DNA of 12,773 nt from DASXTS01 sp036505275 (GTDB lineage: Bacteria; Actinomycetota; Actinomycetes; Mycobacteriales; Pseudonocardiaceae). The notes beneath the pieces were generated by a model, which saw only the letters and a program-made list of their open reading frames with translations, was not told where the DNA came from and searched no databases. Positions within the stretch are counted from its first letter, which is position 1, and each line of letters opens with the position of its first letter. The position numbers and the translations under genes were made by a program. Shown one piece after another: positions 1-6,386 of this stretch. The stretch covers positions 1-12,773 of the forward strand of contig DASXTS010000352.1 in the NCBI GenBank assembly GCA_036505275.1. Direction: 5' to 3'.

Positions 1-235
1 GGTGTGGCCGATCGCCATCCGTCGGGCCATCGAGCTGCGCGACCGCAGCTGCCGGTACGCCGGGTGTGAGGTGCCGGCGCAGCATTGCGATATTCATCAT
101 AAGCTGCCGTGGGCGGTCGGTGGACCAACGGACTATCACAACGGTGTGCTGGCCTGCCGCCATCACCACACGCAGGCGCACAAGTACCATCCCACCTTCC
201 GAGCCGACGGCCGATTCACCGTCAACCGCAATTAA
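1..235 (+). CDS. HNH endonuclease domain, C-terminal end of a 13E12/DUF222-type protein (5' partial)
   Basis: The frame is open from the left edge and ends at TAA 233-235; only about 77 residues are visible. They form a complete HNH (McrA-like) module. Counting from the GTG at 2, a zinc-type pair C17/C22 is followed by the HH pair (32-33), the GGPT turn (40-43), N47 and the ACRHHH segment (51-56). This is the arrangement found at the C-terminus of actinobacterial 13E12-repeat/DUF222 proteins, which are usually 400 residues or longer. The N-terminal DUF222 region would then lie outside the window, and the GTG at position 2 is probably an internal codon. The family is present in many copies in actinomycetes. 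Nuclease activity is inferred from the motif, and the cellular role is unknown. A short standalone HNH protein is possible but less likely. Confidence 0.85.
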   Translation, partial: VWPIAIRRAIELRDRSCRYAGCEVPAQHCDIHHKLPWAVGGPTDYHNGVLACRHHHTQAHKYHPTFRADGRFTVNRN

Positions 236-251
236 TCTGGAGAATCAAGAG

Positions 252-674
252 ATGATCGAGTTCACGGAGACCGCGACGGTGCAGGCCGCCGTCCCCGACG
301 TCGCCGAGGTGCTGCGGGCCGTCGAGCGGTGGCCGTCGTGGAATGCGGCGGTGTCCAGAGTCGACCGGCACGACTCCGGTCCGCTGGCGGTGGGCAGCAC
401 GGCCACCGTCAAGCAGCCGAGGCTGCTACCCGCGAAGTGGACGGTCACCAGGCTGGACGAAACGGGCTTCACCTGGGTGTCGGACAGCCTCGGGGTGCAC
501 AGCACCGGCGAGCATTGGGCCGGCAAGGCCGACGGCGGACTCGCCACCGTCACATTGACACTCGGGCTGTCCGGACCGCTGGCTCGGGTCGTCGGGGTGT
601 TGTACGGGCGGCTGATCCGCCGGTACCTGAGCATGGAGGCCGACGGCCTGCGGCAGGCCGTCGAGGGGCGGTGA
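252..674 (+). CDS. SRPBCC family protein (polyketide cyclase/dehydrase-like)
   Basis: A 140-residue protein with the features of the START/SRPBCC helix-grip fold. An N-terminal beta strand (MIEFTETATV) leads into the helix with the VERWPSWNAAVSRV segment (about 24-37), where the W-P-x-W signature is typical. Alternating strands follow, then a long C-terminal amphipathic helix (about 112-140). The family binds hydrophobic ligands or acts as cyclases and stress proteins; no specific ligand can be inferred. ATG 252 was chosen because GGAGA (239-243) sits 8 nt upstream and the fold begins at this residue, although the frame is open further upstream across the HNH gene. It starts 16 bp after the HNH stop, but no functional link is evident. 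It converges on modC with 8 bp between the stop codons and no clear terminator hairpin. Confidence 0.85.
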   Translation: MIEFTETATVQAAVPDVAEVLRAVERWPSWNAAVSRVDRHDSGPLAVGSTATVKQPRLLPAKWTVTRLDETGFTWVSDSLGVHSTGEHWAGKADGGLATVTLTLGLSGPLARVVGVLYGRLIRRYLSMEADGLRQAVEGR

Positions 675-682
675 GCCGCGGG

Positions 683-1735
683 CTAGATCGGGTAGGTCTG
701 GGTCTCGGTGGCCTTGAGGGCGGCCCACAGCCGGGTGCCGGGGGTGAGCCGGAGCTCGGCGACAACGGCGGTGGTGACGTCGGCGAGCACGGGTGGCCGG
801 CCGTCGAGCCGGACCCGCACGGTGTGCGCGTGCTGCTCGACGGCGGCAACGGTGACCGGCCAGGTGTTGCGCGGGCTGCCGGCCGGCCGCTCCGGGTAGA
901 GCCCGACCGCCGACGGGGGGAAGGCAACGTACACATCGCCGGTGGCCGGTTCGGCGATGACCAGCTGTCCCCCGTCGGCCAGCCGGACCGTGTTGCCCTC
1001 GGCCCGGCCGCGGTGCAGGTTGAGGCCGACGAGATGGGCGACGTAGTCGGTGCGCGGTTCGCGCGCCACCACCGAGGGCGGACCCTGCTGGACCAGGCGG
1101 CCCTCCTCGACGATGACGAGCCGGTCGGCGAGCACCATGGCGTCCAGCGGATCGTGGGTGACCAGAAGCGTCCGGCCGGGGTAAGCGCCGAGGTGGCGGC
1201 CGATCTCGGCCCTGATCTGCAGCCGGCTGCTGGCGTCCAGCGCGGCCAGCGGCTCGTCGAGCAGCAGCAGCTCAGGGCCGGTGACCAAGGCACGGGCCAG
1301 GGCAACCCGCTGGGCCTGGCCGCCGGACAGTTCCCGTGGCCGGACATCAGCCTGGTCAGCGAGGTCGACCCGCTCCAGCCAGTGCCGAGCCAGGACACGG
1401 GCGTCGGCGCGGCGTGCCCCGCGGGCGCGGGGGCCGAACGCCACGTTCTCCAGCGCGGACATGTGGGCAAACAGCAGGTACTCCTGGAAGACCACGCCGA
1501 TGGGGCGGCGCTCGGCCGGGACGAATACCCGCGGTGGCTCGTCCCAGGTCAGCCCGTCCAGCCGGATCCTGCCGGCGGACAGCGGCAACAGGCCGGCGAG
1601 CCCGCGTAGCGCGGTGGTCTTGCCGGCGCCGTTCGGACCGAGTAGCGCGACCACCTCACCAGGATCGACGGTGAGGTCAAGGTCCAGCCGGAACCCGTTG
1701 CCGCGCGCAACCCGCAGTTCGGCGTGCAGGGTCAT
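683..1735 (-). CDS. modC: Molybdate ABC transporter ATP-binding protein ModC
   Basis: The 350-residue ATPase of the molybdate importer, working at the cytoplasmic face with the ModB permease. In order: Walker A GPNGAGKTT (33-41), Q-loop VVFQE (81-85), ABC signature LSGGQ (136-140), Walker B LLLLDEP (156-162), D-loop (ALDA, 165-168) and switch His194. A C-terminal region of about 130 residues matches the position of the Mop/TOBE regulatory domain found in ModC, and total length fits the family (about 350 residues). ATG 1735 overlaps the modB stop as ATGA, a classic translational-coupling junction. The frame is open far upstream inside modB, but the ABC domain begins at this ATG. Tungstate or another oxyanion as substrate cannot be excluded, but the linked modA and modB favour molybdate. 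Confidence 0.96.
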   Translation of the reverse strand: MTLHAELRVARGNGFRLDLDLTVDPGEVVALLGPNGAGKTTALRGLAGLLPLSAGRIRLDGLTWDEPPRVFVPAERRPIGVVFQEYLLFAHMSALENVAFGPRARGARRADARVLARHWLERVDLADQADVRPRELSGGQAQRVALARALVTGPELLLLDEPLAALDASSRLQIRAEIGRHLGAYPGRTLLVTHDPLDAMVLADRLVIVEEGRLVQQGPPSVVAREPRTDYVAHLVGLNLHRGRAEGNTVRLADGGQLVIAEPATGDVYVAFPPSAVGLYPERPAGSPRNTWPVTVAAVEQHAHTVRVRLDGRPPVLADVTTAVVAELRLTPGTRLWAALKATETQTYPI

Positions 1736-2517
1736 GTCACCCCGCCGATCCAGCGGTCCCGCAGGCTGGCCAGCACCACCACAGACACGGCGAGCAGCAC
1801 CAGGCTCAGCACGATCGCCGCGTCGGGGTCGGTCTCCAGTGCGAGGTATACGGCCAGTGGCATGGTGGTCGTCTCGCCGGGAAAGTTGCCGGCGAAGGTG
1901 ATCGTGGCGCCGAACTCGCCGAGCGCCCTGGCCCAGCACAGCACCGTGCCGGCCACCACGCCGGGCGCGACCATCGGCAGGGTGACCCGGCGGAAGGTCA
2001 GCCAGCGCGAAGCGCCCAGCGTGGCCGCCGCCTCCTCGTAGCGGGAATCCGCGGCGCGCAGCGCGCCCTCCACGGAGATGACCAGGAACGGCATGGCCAC
2101 GAAGGCCTCGGCGACCACCACCCCGGCGGTGGTGAACGGCAACGAGACGCCGAGCCAGGCGTCCAGCTGCCGGCCGACCAGGCCGCGCCGGCCGAGCACC
2201 AGCAGCAGCGCGACACCGCCCACCACCGGCGGCAGCACCAGCGGCACCGTGACCAGCGCGCGCAGCAACCCCCGGCCGGGTACGCCGCCGCGGGCGAGCA
2301 GCCAGGCCAGCGGCACGCCCAGCACCAGGCACAGCACCGTCGCGAGGCTGGCGCACAGCAGCGACAGCCGCAGCGCCTGCCCCATCCCGCTGCTGACCAG
2401 CTGGGACGGCAGCGACGACCAGGGCGCCCGCACCAGCAGCCCAGCCAGCGGCACCACCAGGAACGCCAGGCCGAGCACGGCCGGCACGCCGAGGACGAGC
2501 GGCAGCCGGCGGTTCAT
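1732..2517 (-). CDS. modB: Molybdate ABC transporter permease ModB
   Basis: A 261-residue inner-membrane permease with a hydrophobic N-terminal segment (about 7-30) and further membrane spans near 45-75, 85-110, 130-150, 185-205 and 232-252. The cytoplasmic EAA loop that docks on ModC is visible at about 161-187 (EEAAATLGAS, then P181 and G186). The stretch ARALGEFGATITFAGN (196-211) is highly characteristic of the ModB/CysT/CysW oxyanion permeases. ATG 2517 has AGGA a few bases upstream; the GTG directly before it (2520) is in frame but too close to that ribosome-binding site. It starts 13 bp after modA and overlaps modC by 4 bp, so the three should be co-translated. Confidence 0.96.
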   Translation of the reverse strand: MNRRLPLVLGVPAVLGLAFLVVPLAGLLVRAPWSSLPSQLVSSGMGQALRLSLLCASLATVLCLVLGVPLAWLLARGGVPGRGLLRALVTVPLVLPPVVGGVALLLVLGRRGLVGRQLDAWLGVSLPFTTAGVVVAEAFVAMPFLVISVEGALRAADSRYEEAAATLGASRWLTFRRVTLPMVAPGVVAGTVLCWARALGEFGATITFAGNFPGETTTMPLAVYLALETDPDAAIVLSLVLLAVSVVVLASLRDRWIGGVT

Positions 2518-2530
2518 CACGTCCTGCTTC

Positions 2531-3313
2531 TCACGGGCCGTCGAAGCCGGCGGCGGTGAGCACGGCGCGGCCCCGGTCGGACAGCACGTAGTCGACGAAG
2601 GCCCTCGCCGGCGCGGCGTTGCGGGCCTTGGCCAGCGCCGCGATCGGGTAGTCGTTGATCGCCTCGTCGGCCTCGGGAAACTCGATGCCCTGCACCTCGC
2701 CGCCGGCCGCCTGCACGTCGGTCTGGTAGACCAGCGCGGCGTCCACCTCACCGAGCCGGACCTTGGTCAGCACCGCCTTGACGTCCTGCTCGAGGGTGTC
2801 CGGCGCGGCCGTGACCCCGGCGGCCTCGAACACCTTCTTCGCCGCCGCCCCGCACGGCACCTGCTCGGCACACAGCGCGATCTTGTTCTCCGCCCTGCCG
2901 AGGTCGGCCAGCCCGGTGATCTTCGCGGGGTTGCCGCTCGGGACCGCGATCTCCAGCCGGTTCCGGGCGAACGTCACGGCCTGACCGGCGACGCCACCGG
3001 CATCGCCGACCTGCTTCATGTTCACCGGCGAGGCTGAGGCGAACACATCCGCCGGCGCCCCCTGATTGATCTGCTGGGCCAGCGCCGAGCTGCCGGCGAA
3101 GTTGAACGTGACCTTGACGCCCGGATGGGCGGCCTCGAAGTCCTTGCCGATCCTGGTGAACGACTCGGTCAGCGATGCGGCCGCGAAGACCACAACGTCA
3201 CCGCTGATCGCCGGCGCCGCGCCCGGTGCCGCCTCCGAGGCACACCCGGCCAGCGCCAACGCCGCAGTGGCCGCCGCTGTGGCCGCTGTGGCCAGGTGCC
3301 GGCTGCGGGTCAT
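2531..3313 (-). CDS. modA: Molybdate-binding lipoprotein ModA
   Basis: A 260-residue substrate-binding lipoprotein. The N-terminus has basic residues, a hydrophobic Ala-rich stretch and the lipobox L21-A-G-C24, so the mature protein is predicted to be lipid-anchored at C24 outside the membrane. The ModA pattern is clear: AAASLTE (44-50), a Ser in the first oxyanion-binding loop; FAGSSALAQQI (72-82), the second Ser loop; ADVFASAS (88-95); VPCGAAA (152-158); and ALVYQTD (193-199) with the ligand-loop Tyr. The ATG follows the TGA of the upstream HTH-TOBE gene without any gap (TGAATG), indicating coupled translation. It delivers molybdate (possibly also tungstate) to ModB for molybdenum-cofactor enzymes. 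Confidence 0.96.
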   Translation of the reverse strand: MTRSRHLATAATAAATAALALAGCASEAAPGAAPAISGDVVVFAAASLTESFTRIGKDFEAAHPGVKVTFNFAGSSALAQQINQGAPADVFASASPVNMKQVGDAGGVAGQAVTFARNRLEIAVPSGNPAKITGLADLGRAENKIALCAEQVPCGAAAKKVFEAAGVTAAPDTLEQDVKAVLTKVRLGEVDAALVYQTDVQAAGGEVQGIEFPEADEAINDYPIAALAKARNAAPARAFVDYVLSDRGRAVLTAAGFDGP

Positions 3314-3742
3314 TCACGCCTCCGGGATCTCGACGACGACGTGCGTGGCCTTGATCGAGGCGACCGCCACGCAGCCGATCTCCAAGCCGAGCTCGTCGGC
3401 GGCCTCCCGGCTCATCAGCGACACGATCCGGAACGGCCCGGCCTGCATTTCCACCTGGGCCATCACCCCGTCCTTCACGACCCGGGTGACGATCCCCCGC
3501 ATCCGGTTGCGGGCGGAGGCGGCCATCGTGACCCCCGGCTGCGGGGCCTCGTTGTTCTGCTGCACGAACGCCGCCAGCGCCCGGCCGTCCACGGCCTTGC
3601 GGCCGCCGTCGAGCACCACGGGTAGCCGCCCCAGCTCGATCCACCGCCGTACGGTGTCGTCGCTGACCCCAAGCAGGCTGGCCGCCTCGCTGATCCGCAA
3701 ATTCGGCACAGCGCGCACTCTATCGCCGCGAACGCGGCTCAT
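3314..3742 (-). CDS. HTH-TOBE (Mop-type) molybdate-responsive DNA-binding protein
   Basis: A 142-residue two-domain protein. Residues about 14-60 form an excisionase/MerR-type helix-turn-helix (ISEAASLLGVSDDTVRRWI, then a GGRKAVDGRALAAFV wing). Residues about 76-140 form one TOBE/Mop domain (SARNRMRGIVTRVV through MSREAADELGL to SIKATHVVVEIP), the fold that binds molybdate or tungstate in ModE, ModC and Mop proteins. Its position directly before modA suggests it senses oxyanion and controls, or buffers molybdate for, this operon. It is not a ModE orthologue, which has a LysR-like winged helix and two Mop domains. ATG 3742 lies 11 bp after the sigma-factor stop; the ribosome-binding site is weak (GAAAG), and the in-frame GTGs at codons 9 and 12 are alternatives. 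Confidence 0.88.
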   Translation of the reverse strand: MSRVRGDRVRAVPNLRISEAASLLGVSDDTVRRWIELGRLPVVLDGGRKAVDGRALAAFVQQNNEAPQPGVTMAASARNRMRGIVTRVVKDGVMAQVEMQAGPFRIVSLMSREAADELGLEIGCVAVASIKATHVVVEIPEA

Positions 3743-3753
3743 CTAGTGCGCTT

Positions 3754-4338
3754 TCAGTCAAAGAGCCCGGCGAGCCCCTGGCTCGCGAGCACCTTCCTGA
3801 GCCTGTTGAGCGCCCGGTGCTGGGCCACCCGGACGGCACCGGGGGTGGACTTGATGGCCTCCGCGGTCTCCTCCACCGACAGACCGACCACCACCCGCAG
3901 CACCAGGACATCTCGCTGCTTGCCCGGCAGTATGCCCATCAATTGAGTCATCCGGCTGGACAGCTCGCCCTGCATGGCATGCTGCTCAGGATCCTCGGAA
4001 TCCTCCGCAATTTCCGGCAGTTCCGGCATCGGCTGCGCCCTGTTCCGCGCCGCCGAGCGGTGCGCGTCCACCACCTTGTGCGCGGCGATGCCGTACACGA
4101 ACGCAAGGAACGGGCGCCCCCTATCACGGTAGGACGGCAGCGCCCGCAGCACCGCGAGGCACACCTCCTGCGCCACGTCGTCGGCCGATCCGTACGTGGA
4201 CTCATGCCGGCCGATCCGGGCACGGCAGTATGCGACGATCCGCGGGCGGATCAACCCCAGCAGCTGCCCAACGGCCGCGCGATCACCACCGAGCGCGGCG
4301 CTGACCACCGCATCGATGCCGATCGCCGGCATGCTCAT
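3754..4338 (-). CDS. shbA: RNA polymerase sigma factor, ShbA/SigD type
   Basis: A 194-residue group-4 (ECF-like) sigma-70 protein. Region 2 spans about 28-98, with YCRARIG (37-43), SADDVAQEVC (51-60) and RDRGRPFLAFVYGIAAHKVV (71-90). Region 4 spans about 128-185, with LPGKQRDVLVLRVVVGLSVE and the HTH TPGAVRVAQHRAL. The RDRGRPFLAF, AHKV-DAHR and GAVRVAQHRAL segments are diagnostic of the SigD (mycobacteria)/ShbA (Streptomyces) family. ShbA drives transcription of the principal sigma factor in Streptomyces; SigD acts in stationary phase in mycobacteria. The canonical gene usually sits with an RsdA anti-sigma gene and guaB. Here the next gene, 11 bp away, is a molybdate regulator and no anti-sigma gene is visible, so it may be a paralogue. 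ATG 4338 and ATG 4332 both fit; the frame is open upstream to 4581 but that extension lacks family similarity. Confidence 0.88.
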   Translation of the reverse strand: MSMPAIGIDAVVSAALGGDRAAVGQLLGLIRPRIVAYCRARIGRHESTYGSADDVAQEVCLAVLRALPSYRDRGRPFLAFVYGIAAHKVVDAHRSAARNRAQPMPELPEIAEDSEDPEQHAMQGELSSRMTQLMGILPGKQRDVLVLRVVVGLSVEETAEAIKSTPGAVRVAQHRALNRLRKVLASQGLAGLFD

Positions 4339-4365
4339 GACGTGCCCGGCGCTGGCGCGAGTTCC
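4339..4365 (-). promoter_or_regulatory. Possible ECF-type promoter before the sigma gene
   Basis: On the minus strand GGAACT (4365-4360) is followed after 17 bp by CGTC (4342-4339), the layout of many ECF-dependent promoters. Initiation about six bases further on would fall at the second ATG (4332), giving a leaderless message starting at that codon. Short motifs of this kind arise by chance, so support is weak. Confidence 0.25.
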
Positions 4366-4654
4366 GAAGCTCTCCGGCACCACCCGGTGGTCGGCGAACT
4401 CAACGCTGCCCCTCTCGCCACGACCGGGTCTCCGCGGCCGCCTCCCCTTGCTGGGGTCAGCCTTGACAGCCAGCCTGTGAGTTTCCTGTGCATGGCCTAG
4501 GCGGATCCTGTGGACGGTCTGTGCCGGGCCTGAGACGCCGCTGAGAGGCCCGAGCCGGTTGTGCTCCTGGTCCTCGGACAAGTCGTACGTGATGAGGCCG
4601 GTCGAAGTTCACCGATTCCGAATTGAACGGTCACCGGACAGGCCGGCGGAGGCT

Positions 4655-4660
4655 TAGGGT
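4655..4660 (+). promoter_or_regulatory. -10 box (TAGGGT) for a leaderless transcript
   Basis: TAGGGT matches the actinobacterial -10 consensus TANNNT and ends six bases before the GTG at 4667. That spacing puts the transcription start on the start codon, the usual picture for leaderless mRNAs in this phylum. There is no good -35 at 17-18 bp, which is common for such promoters. The GCGGAGG just upstream (4646-4652) would be too far away to serve as a normal ribosome-binding site. Confidence 0.5.
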
Positions 4661-4666
4661 GGCGCC

Positions 4667-5068
4667 GTGGCGACGTGGGACGATGTCCGCCGGATCGCCT
4701 CGGCACTGCCCGAGACGGCCGAGGAGTCGCAGCGCGGCCTGCTCGGCTGGCGGGTGCGGAACAAGGGCTTCGTCTGGGAACGTCCACTCCGCCGGGCCGA
4801 CTTCGAAGCGCTCGGCGACCAGGCACCAGACGGCCCGATCCTGGGCGCCCGCGTGGCCGACCTCGGCGTGAAACAGGCCCTGCTCAGCGACGATCCGAAC
4901 GTCTATTTCACCACCCCGCACTTCGACGGTTACCCGGCTGTCCTGGTTCGCCTCGACGAGATCGCCGTGCCTGAGCTGACCGAGCTGATCGAGGATGCCT
5001 GGCTCACTCACGCCCCGAAGCGGCTGGCCAAGCAGTACCTCGACAACAAGTCGCGCGATGGCATGTGA
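4667..5068 (+). CDS. MmcQ/YjbR family protein
   Basis: A 133-residue protein of the MmcQ/YjbR family. Recognisable parts are the N-terminal WDDVRRIASALPETAEES (4-21), WRVRNKGFVWERP (28-40), a central segment ending ALLSDDPNVYFTTPHFDGYP (71-90), the strand VLVRLDEI (92-99) and a C-terminal helix with LIEDAWLTHAPKRLAKQYL (107-125). The fold resembles DNA-binding or phosphopeptide-binding domains in structural studies, but no biochemical role is established. The GTG start is preferred because the family begins with this W-x-D-V-R-R helix and a TAGGGT -10 box lies six bases upstream. The stop overlaps the next gene's GTG (GTGA), so the two are translationally coupled. Confidence 0.88.
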   Translation: MATWDDVRRIASALPETAEESQRGLLGWRVRNKGFVWERPLRRADFEALGDQAPDGPILGARVADLGVKQALLSDDPNVYFTTPHFDGYPAVLVRLDEIAVPELTELIEDAWLTHAPKRLAKQYLDNKSRDGM

Positions 5069-5646
5069 TCGTCCTACTGAACGGTACGTCCAGCTCGGGC
5101 AAGACGACTCTGGCCAAGGCGCTGCAGCGGGCGCTGGCCGAGCCGTACCTGCGGCTGGGAATCGACACGGTGGTGTTCGCGCTGCCCGGCAGGTGGCTGG
5201 AGGCGCCGCGGTGGCACGAGGTGTTCGTCTACCGGGGTGCGGACCCGGAGCTGGAGATCACCGCCGGCCCGCTGGGCGACAAGCTGGTCACAGCACTGCA
5301 CCGGATGGTGGCCGCGGCCGCGGCAGTGGGGTGGGGCGTGCTGGTCGACCACGTGCTGCTGGACCGCCGGTGGGTGGCGGACGCCGCGGCCGTGCTCGGC
5401 GGCTACCAGCTGCTCTCGGTGGGAGTGCGCTGCCCGCTGGCGGAGGTGGTACGGCGCGAGCGGGAACGGCGCGACCGCACCCTCGGCCAGGCCAGGGCGC
5501 AGTTCGACGTGGTGCACACCCACGCCCGCTATGACGTCGAGGTGGACACCTCGGCGGCCGACCCGGACGCCTGCGCGGCGCAGATCATCTCCGCAATGCG
5601 AGGGCACGGCGGGCGCAGCGTGCTCGCGGCGCCGTCGGCCGGCTGA
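5065..5646 (+). CDS. Chloramphenicol phosphotransferase-like P-loop kinase
   Basis: A 193-residue P-loop kinase of the CPT family. Visible are Walker A GTSSSGKTT (7-15); GID34, at the place of the catalytic Asp of Streptomyces venezuelae chloramphenicol 3-O-phosphotransferase; the VDH strand (94-96), a likely Walker B; the strand SVGVRCP (118-124); an Arg-rich lid (RRERERRDR, 130-138); VVH (149-151); and YDVEVDT (156-162). The last three are conserved across CPT proteins. The family transfers phosphate from ATP to small-molecule hydroxyls, but most members are uncharacterised, so chloramphenicol as substrate is only a possibility. The GTG start shares four bases (GTGA) with the previous stop. 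About 13 residues after the YDVEVDT region form a low-complexity tail. It converges on the methyltransferase fragment with 33 bp between stops. Confidence 0.85.
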   Translation: MIVLLNGTSSSGKTTLAKALQRALAEPYLRLGIDTVVFALPGRWLEAPRWHEVFVYRGADPELEITAGPLGDKLVTALHRMVAAAAAVGWGVLVDHVLLDRRWVADAAAVLGGYQLLSVGVRCPLAEVVRRERERRDRTLGQARAQFDVVHTHARYDVEVDTSAADPDACAAQIISAMRGHGGRSVLAAPSAG

Positions 5647-5675
5647 GGCGGGAGGAGATCGCTGAACGCGCAGCG

Positions 5676-5694
5676 GCCGTCAGGGCCGGACGGC
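5676..5694. terminator. Weak hairpin at the convergent gene ends
   Basis: GCCGTC (5676-5681) and GACGGC (5689-5694) can pair as a six-base stem with a seven-base loop, with a flanking GCGC/GCGC pairing possible across a bulge. It overlaps the stop codon of the minus-strand fragment and lies 30 bp after the kinase stop. There is no U-tract, so bidirectional termination is only a guess. Confidence 0.25.
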
Positions 5695-6203
5695 GCGCAG
5701 GTAGGCCGTGGCCAAAGTGATCCGAGCCGGGGTGCCGGCGGCCAGCACGGCCCGCACGTGGTACTCGAAGCGATCCCGCTCTCCGTCCGTGAGCACGCCG
5801 GCGAGCACCTCCTCGACGGTGGGCGCCAGCGGGTTGGGCGCGGTCTTCTTGAGGGCGTCCCAGTCGGTGCTCGGCGGTGGCGCCGGCACCCCTACCTCGG
5901 CCCGGTAGTCCAGCTCCAGCGCGGTGAACCCGGCCTCGGCGGCCAGTCGCAGCAGGTCGCGCTCGTCGAAGTCGAACATCGGGTCCTGCTCCGGCGGCTG
6001 GCTGACCCAGGCGCGCTGCACCTTGGCGGCCAGCTCGGCGACCGGGGTCAGGTCCAGCCCGAACAGTCCGCAGCGGTCGTCCTGCGCCGTGGCGAAGCTG
6101 TTGATCGGCTCGAAGATGGACAGCCGGCCGCCCGGCCGCAGCATGCGGAAGAACTCGGCGAACGCGGGCCCCTTGCGCCGCACGTAGATCAGCACCGACC
6201 GGC
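5680..6203 (-). pseudogene. SAM-dependent methyltransferase, N-terminal half missing
   Basis: About 170 residues of a class I methyltransferase, starting at the RSVLIYV strand that follows the SAM-binding half. Then come AFAEFFRMLRPGGRLSIFEP (a post-motif III region), a hydrophobic core, FDERDLLRLAAEAGF, a Thr/Pro-rich loop and the C-terminal LAAGTPARITLATAYL strand pair. Motif I (the Gly-rich SAM loop) and everything else expected upstream, roughly 110 residues, are absent. Immediately before RSVLIYV the frame runs into the tandem repeat. The frame stays open through the repeat up to 6483, with an in-frame ATG at 6306 but no ribosome-binding site, so a repeat-encoded Arg/Pro/Asn-rich protein is conceivable yet could not bind SAM normally. 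A deletion or rearrangement at the repeat is the simplest reading. Confidence 0.75.
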
Positions 6204-6372
6204 GATTGGGTCGCCTGTGTTCGCCGGTTGGGTCGCGCGAGTTGGGCGGTCGGGATCGGCGTGTTCGCCGGTTGGGTCGCGCGAGTTGGGCGGTTGGGTC
6301 GCCCATGTTGAGCGGTTGGGTCGCCTGTGTCGAGCGGTCGGGGTCGGCGTTTCGCCGATTGGGCGTGCGACG
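6200..6372. repeat. Degenerate tandem repeat, 21-23 bp units, about eight copies
   Basis: About eight units can be aligned, starting near 6200, 6221, 6242, 6265, 6286, 6308, 6330 and 6351, most with a core like CGGTTGGGTCGC. The best pair is a 34-bp perfect direct repeat, 6217-6250 and 6261-6294, with a 44-bp period (two units). Variation between units is mainly in the last third (CCTGTG, CGCGAG, CCCATG). The array is not CRISPR-like because units abut with no unique spacers. It fills the space between the broken methyltransferase and the stop of the ECF42 gene at 6387. Confidence 0.85.
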
Positions 6373-6386
6373 CCCGCGAAAAGGGC

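Larger units (their letters stand above)
4339..4666. other. 328-bp gene-free region between divergent transcription units
   Basis: No convincing gene lies between the sigma-factor start and the MmcQ-family gene. The stretch must hold both promoters. On the plus side a TAGGGT box precedes the 4667 gene. On the minus side a weak ECF-like pair is listed separately. A perfect TTGACA (4463-4468, +) has no acceptable -10 at normal spacing. The minus-strand frame of the sigma gene stays open to 4581, but the residues do not resemble sigma factors. No strong hairpin or riboswitch-like fold was recognised. Confidence 0.6.

Noticed and set aside
329..1609. Long plus-strand open frame across modC
   Set aside because: It is antisense to a clear ATPase with all ABC motifs; the translated residues are low-complexity Gly/Arg/Ala typical of shadow frames in high-GC DNA.
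4463..4468. Perfect TTGACA on plus as a -35 box
   Set aside because: No TANNNT-like hexamer lies 16-19 bp downstream, and the next gene is about 200 bp away with its own -10.
4339..4581. N-terminal extension of the sigma factor to an ATG at 4581
   Set aside because: The extra 81 residues do not resemble any sigma domain, and SigD/ShbA proteins normally start close to region 2.
6200..6372. CRISPR array
   Set aside because: Units of 21-23 bp abut each other with no unique spacers, and no cas gene is present.
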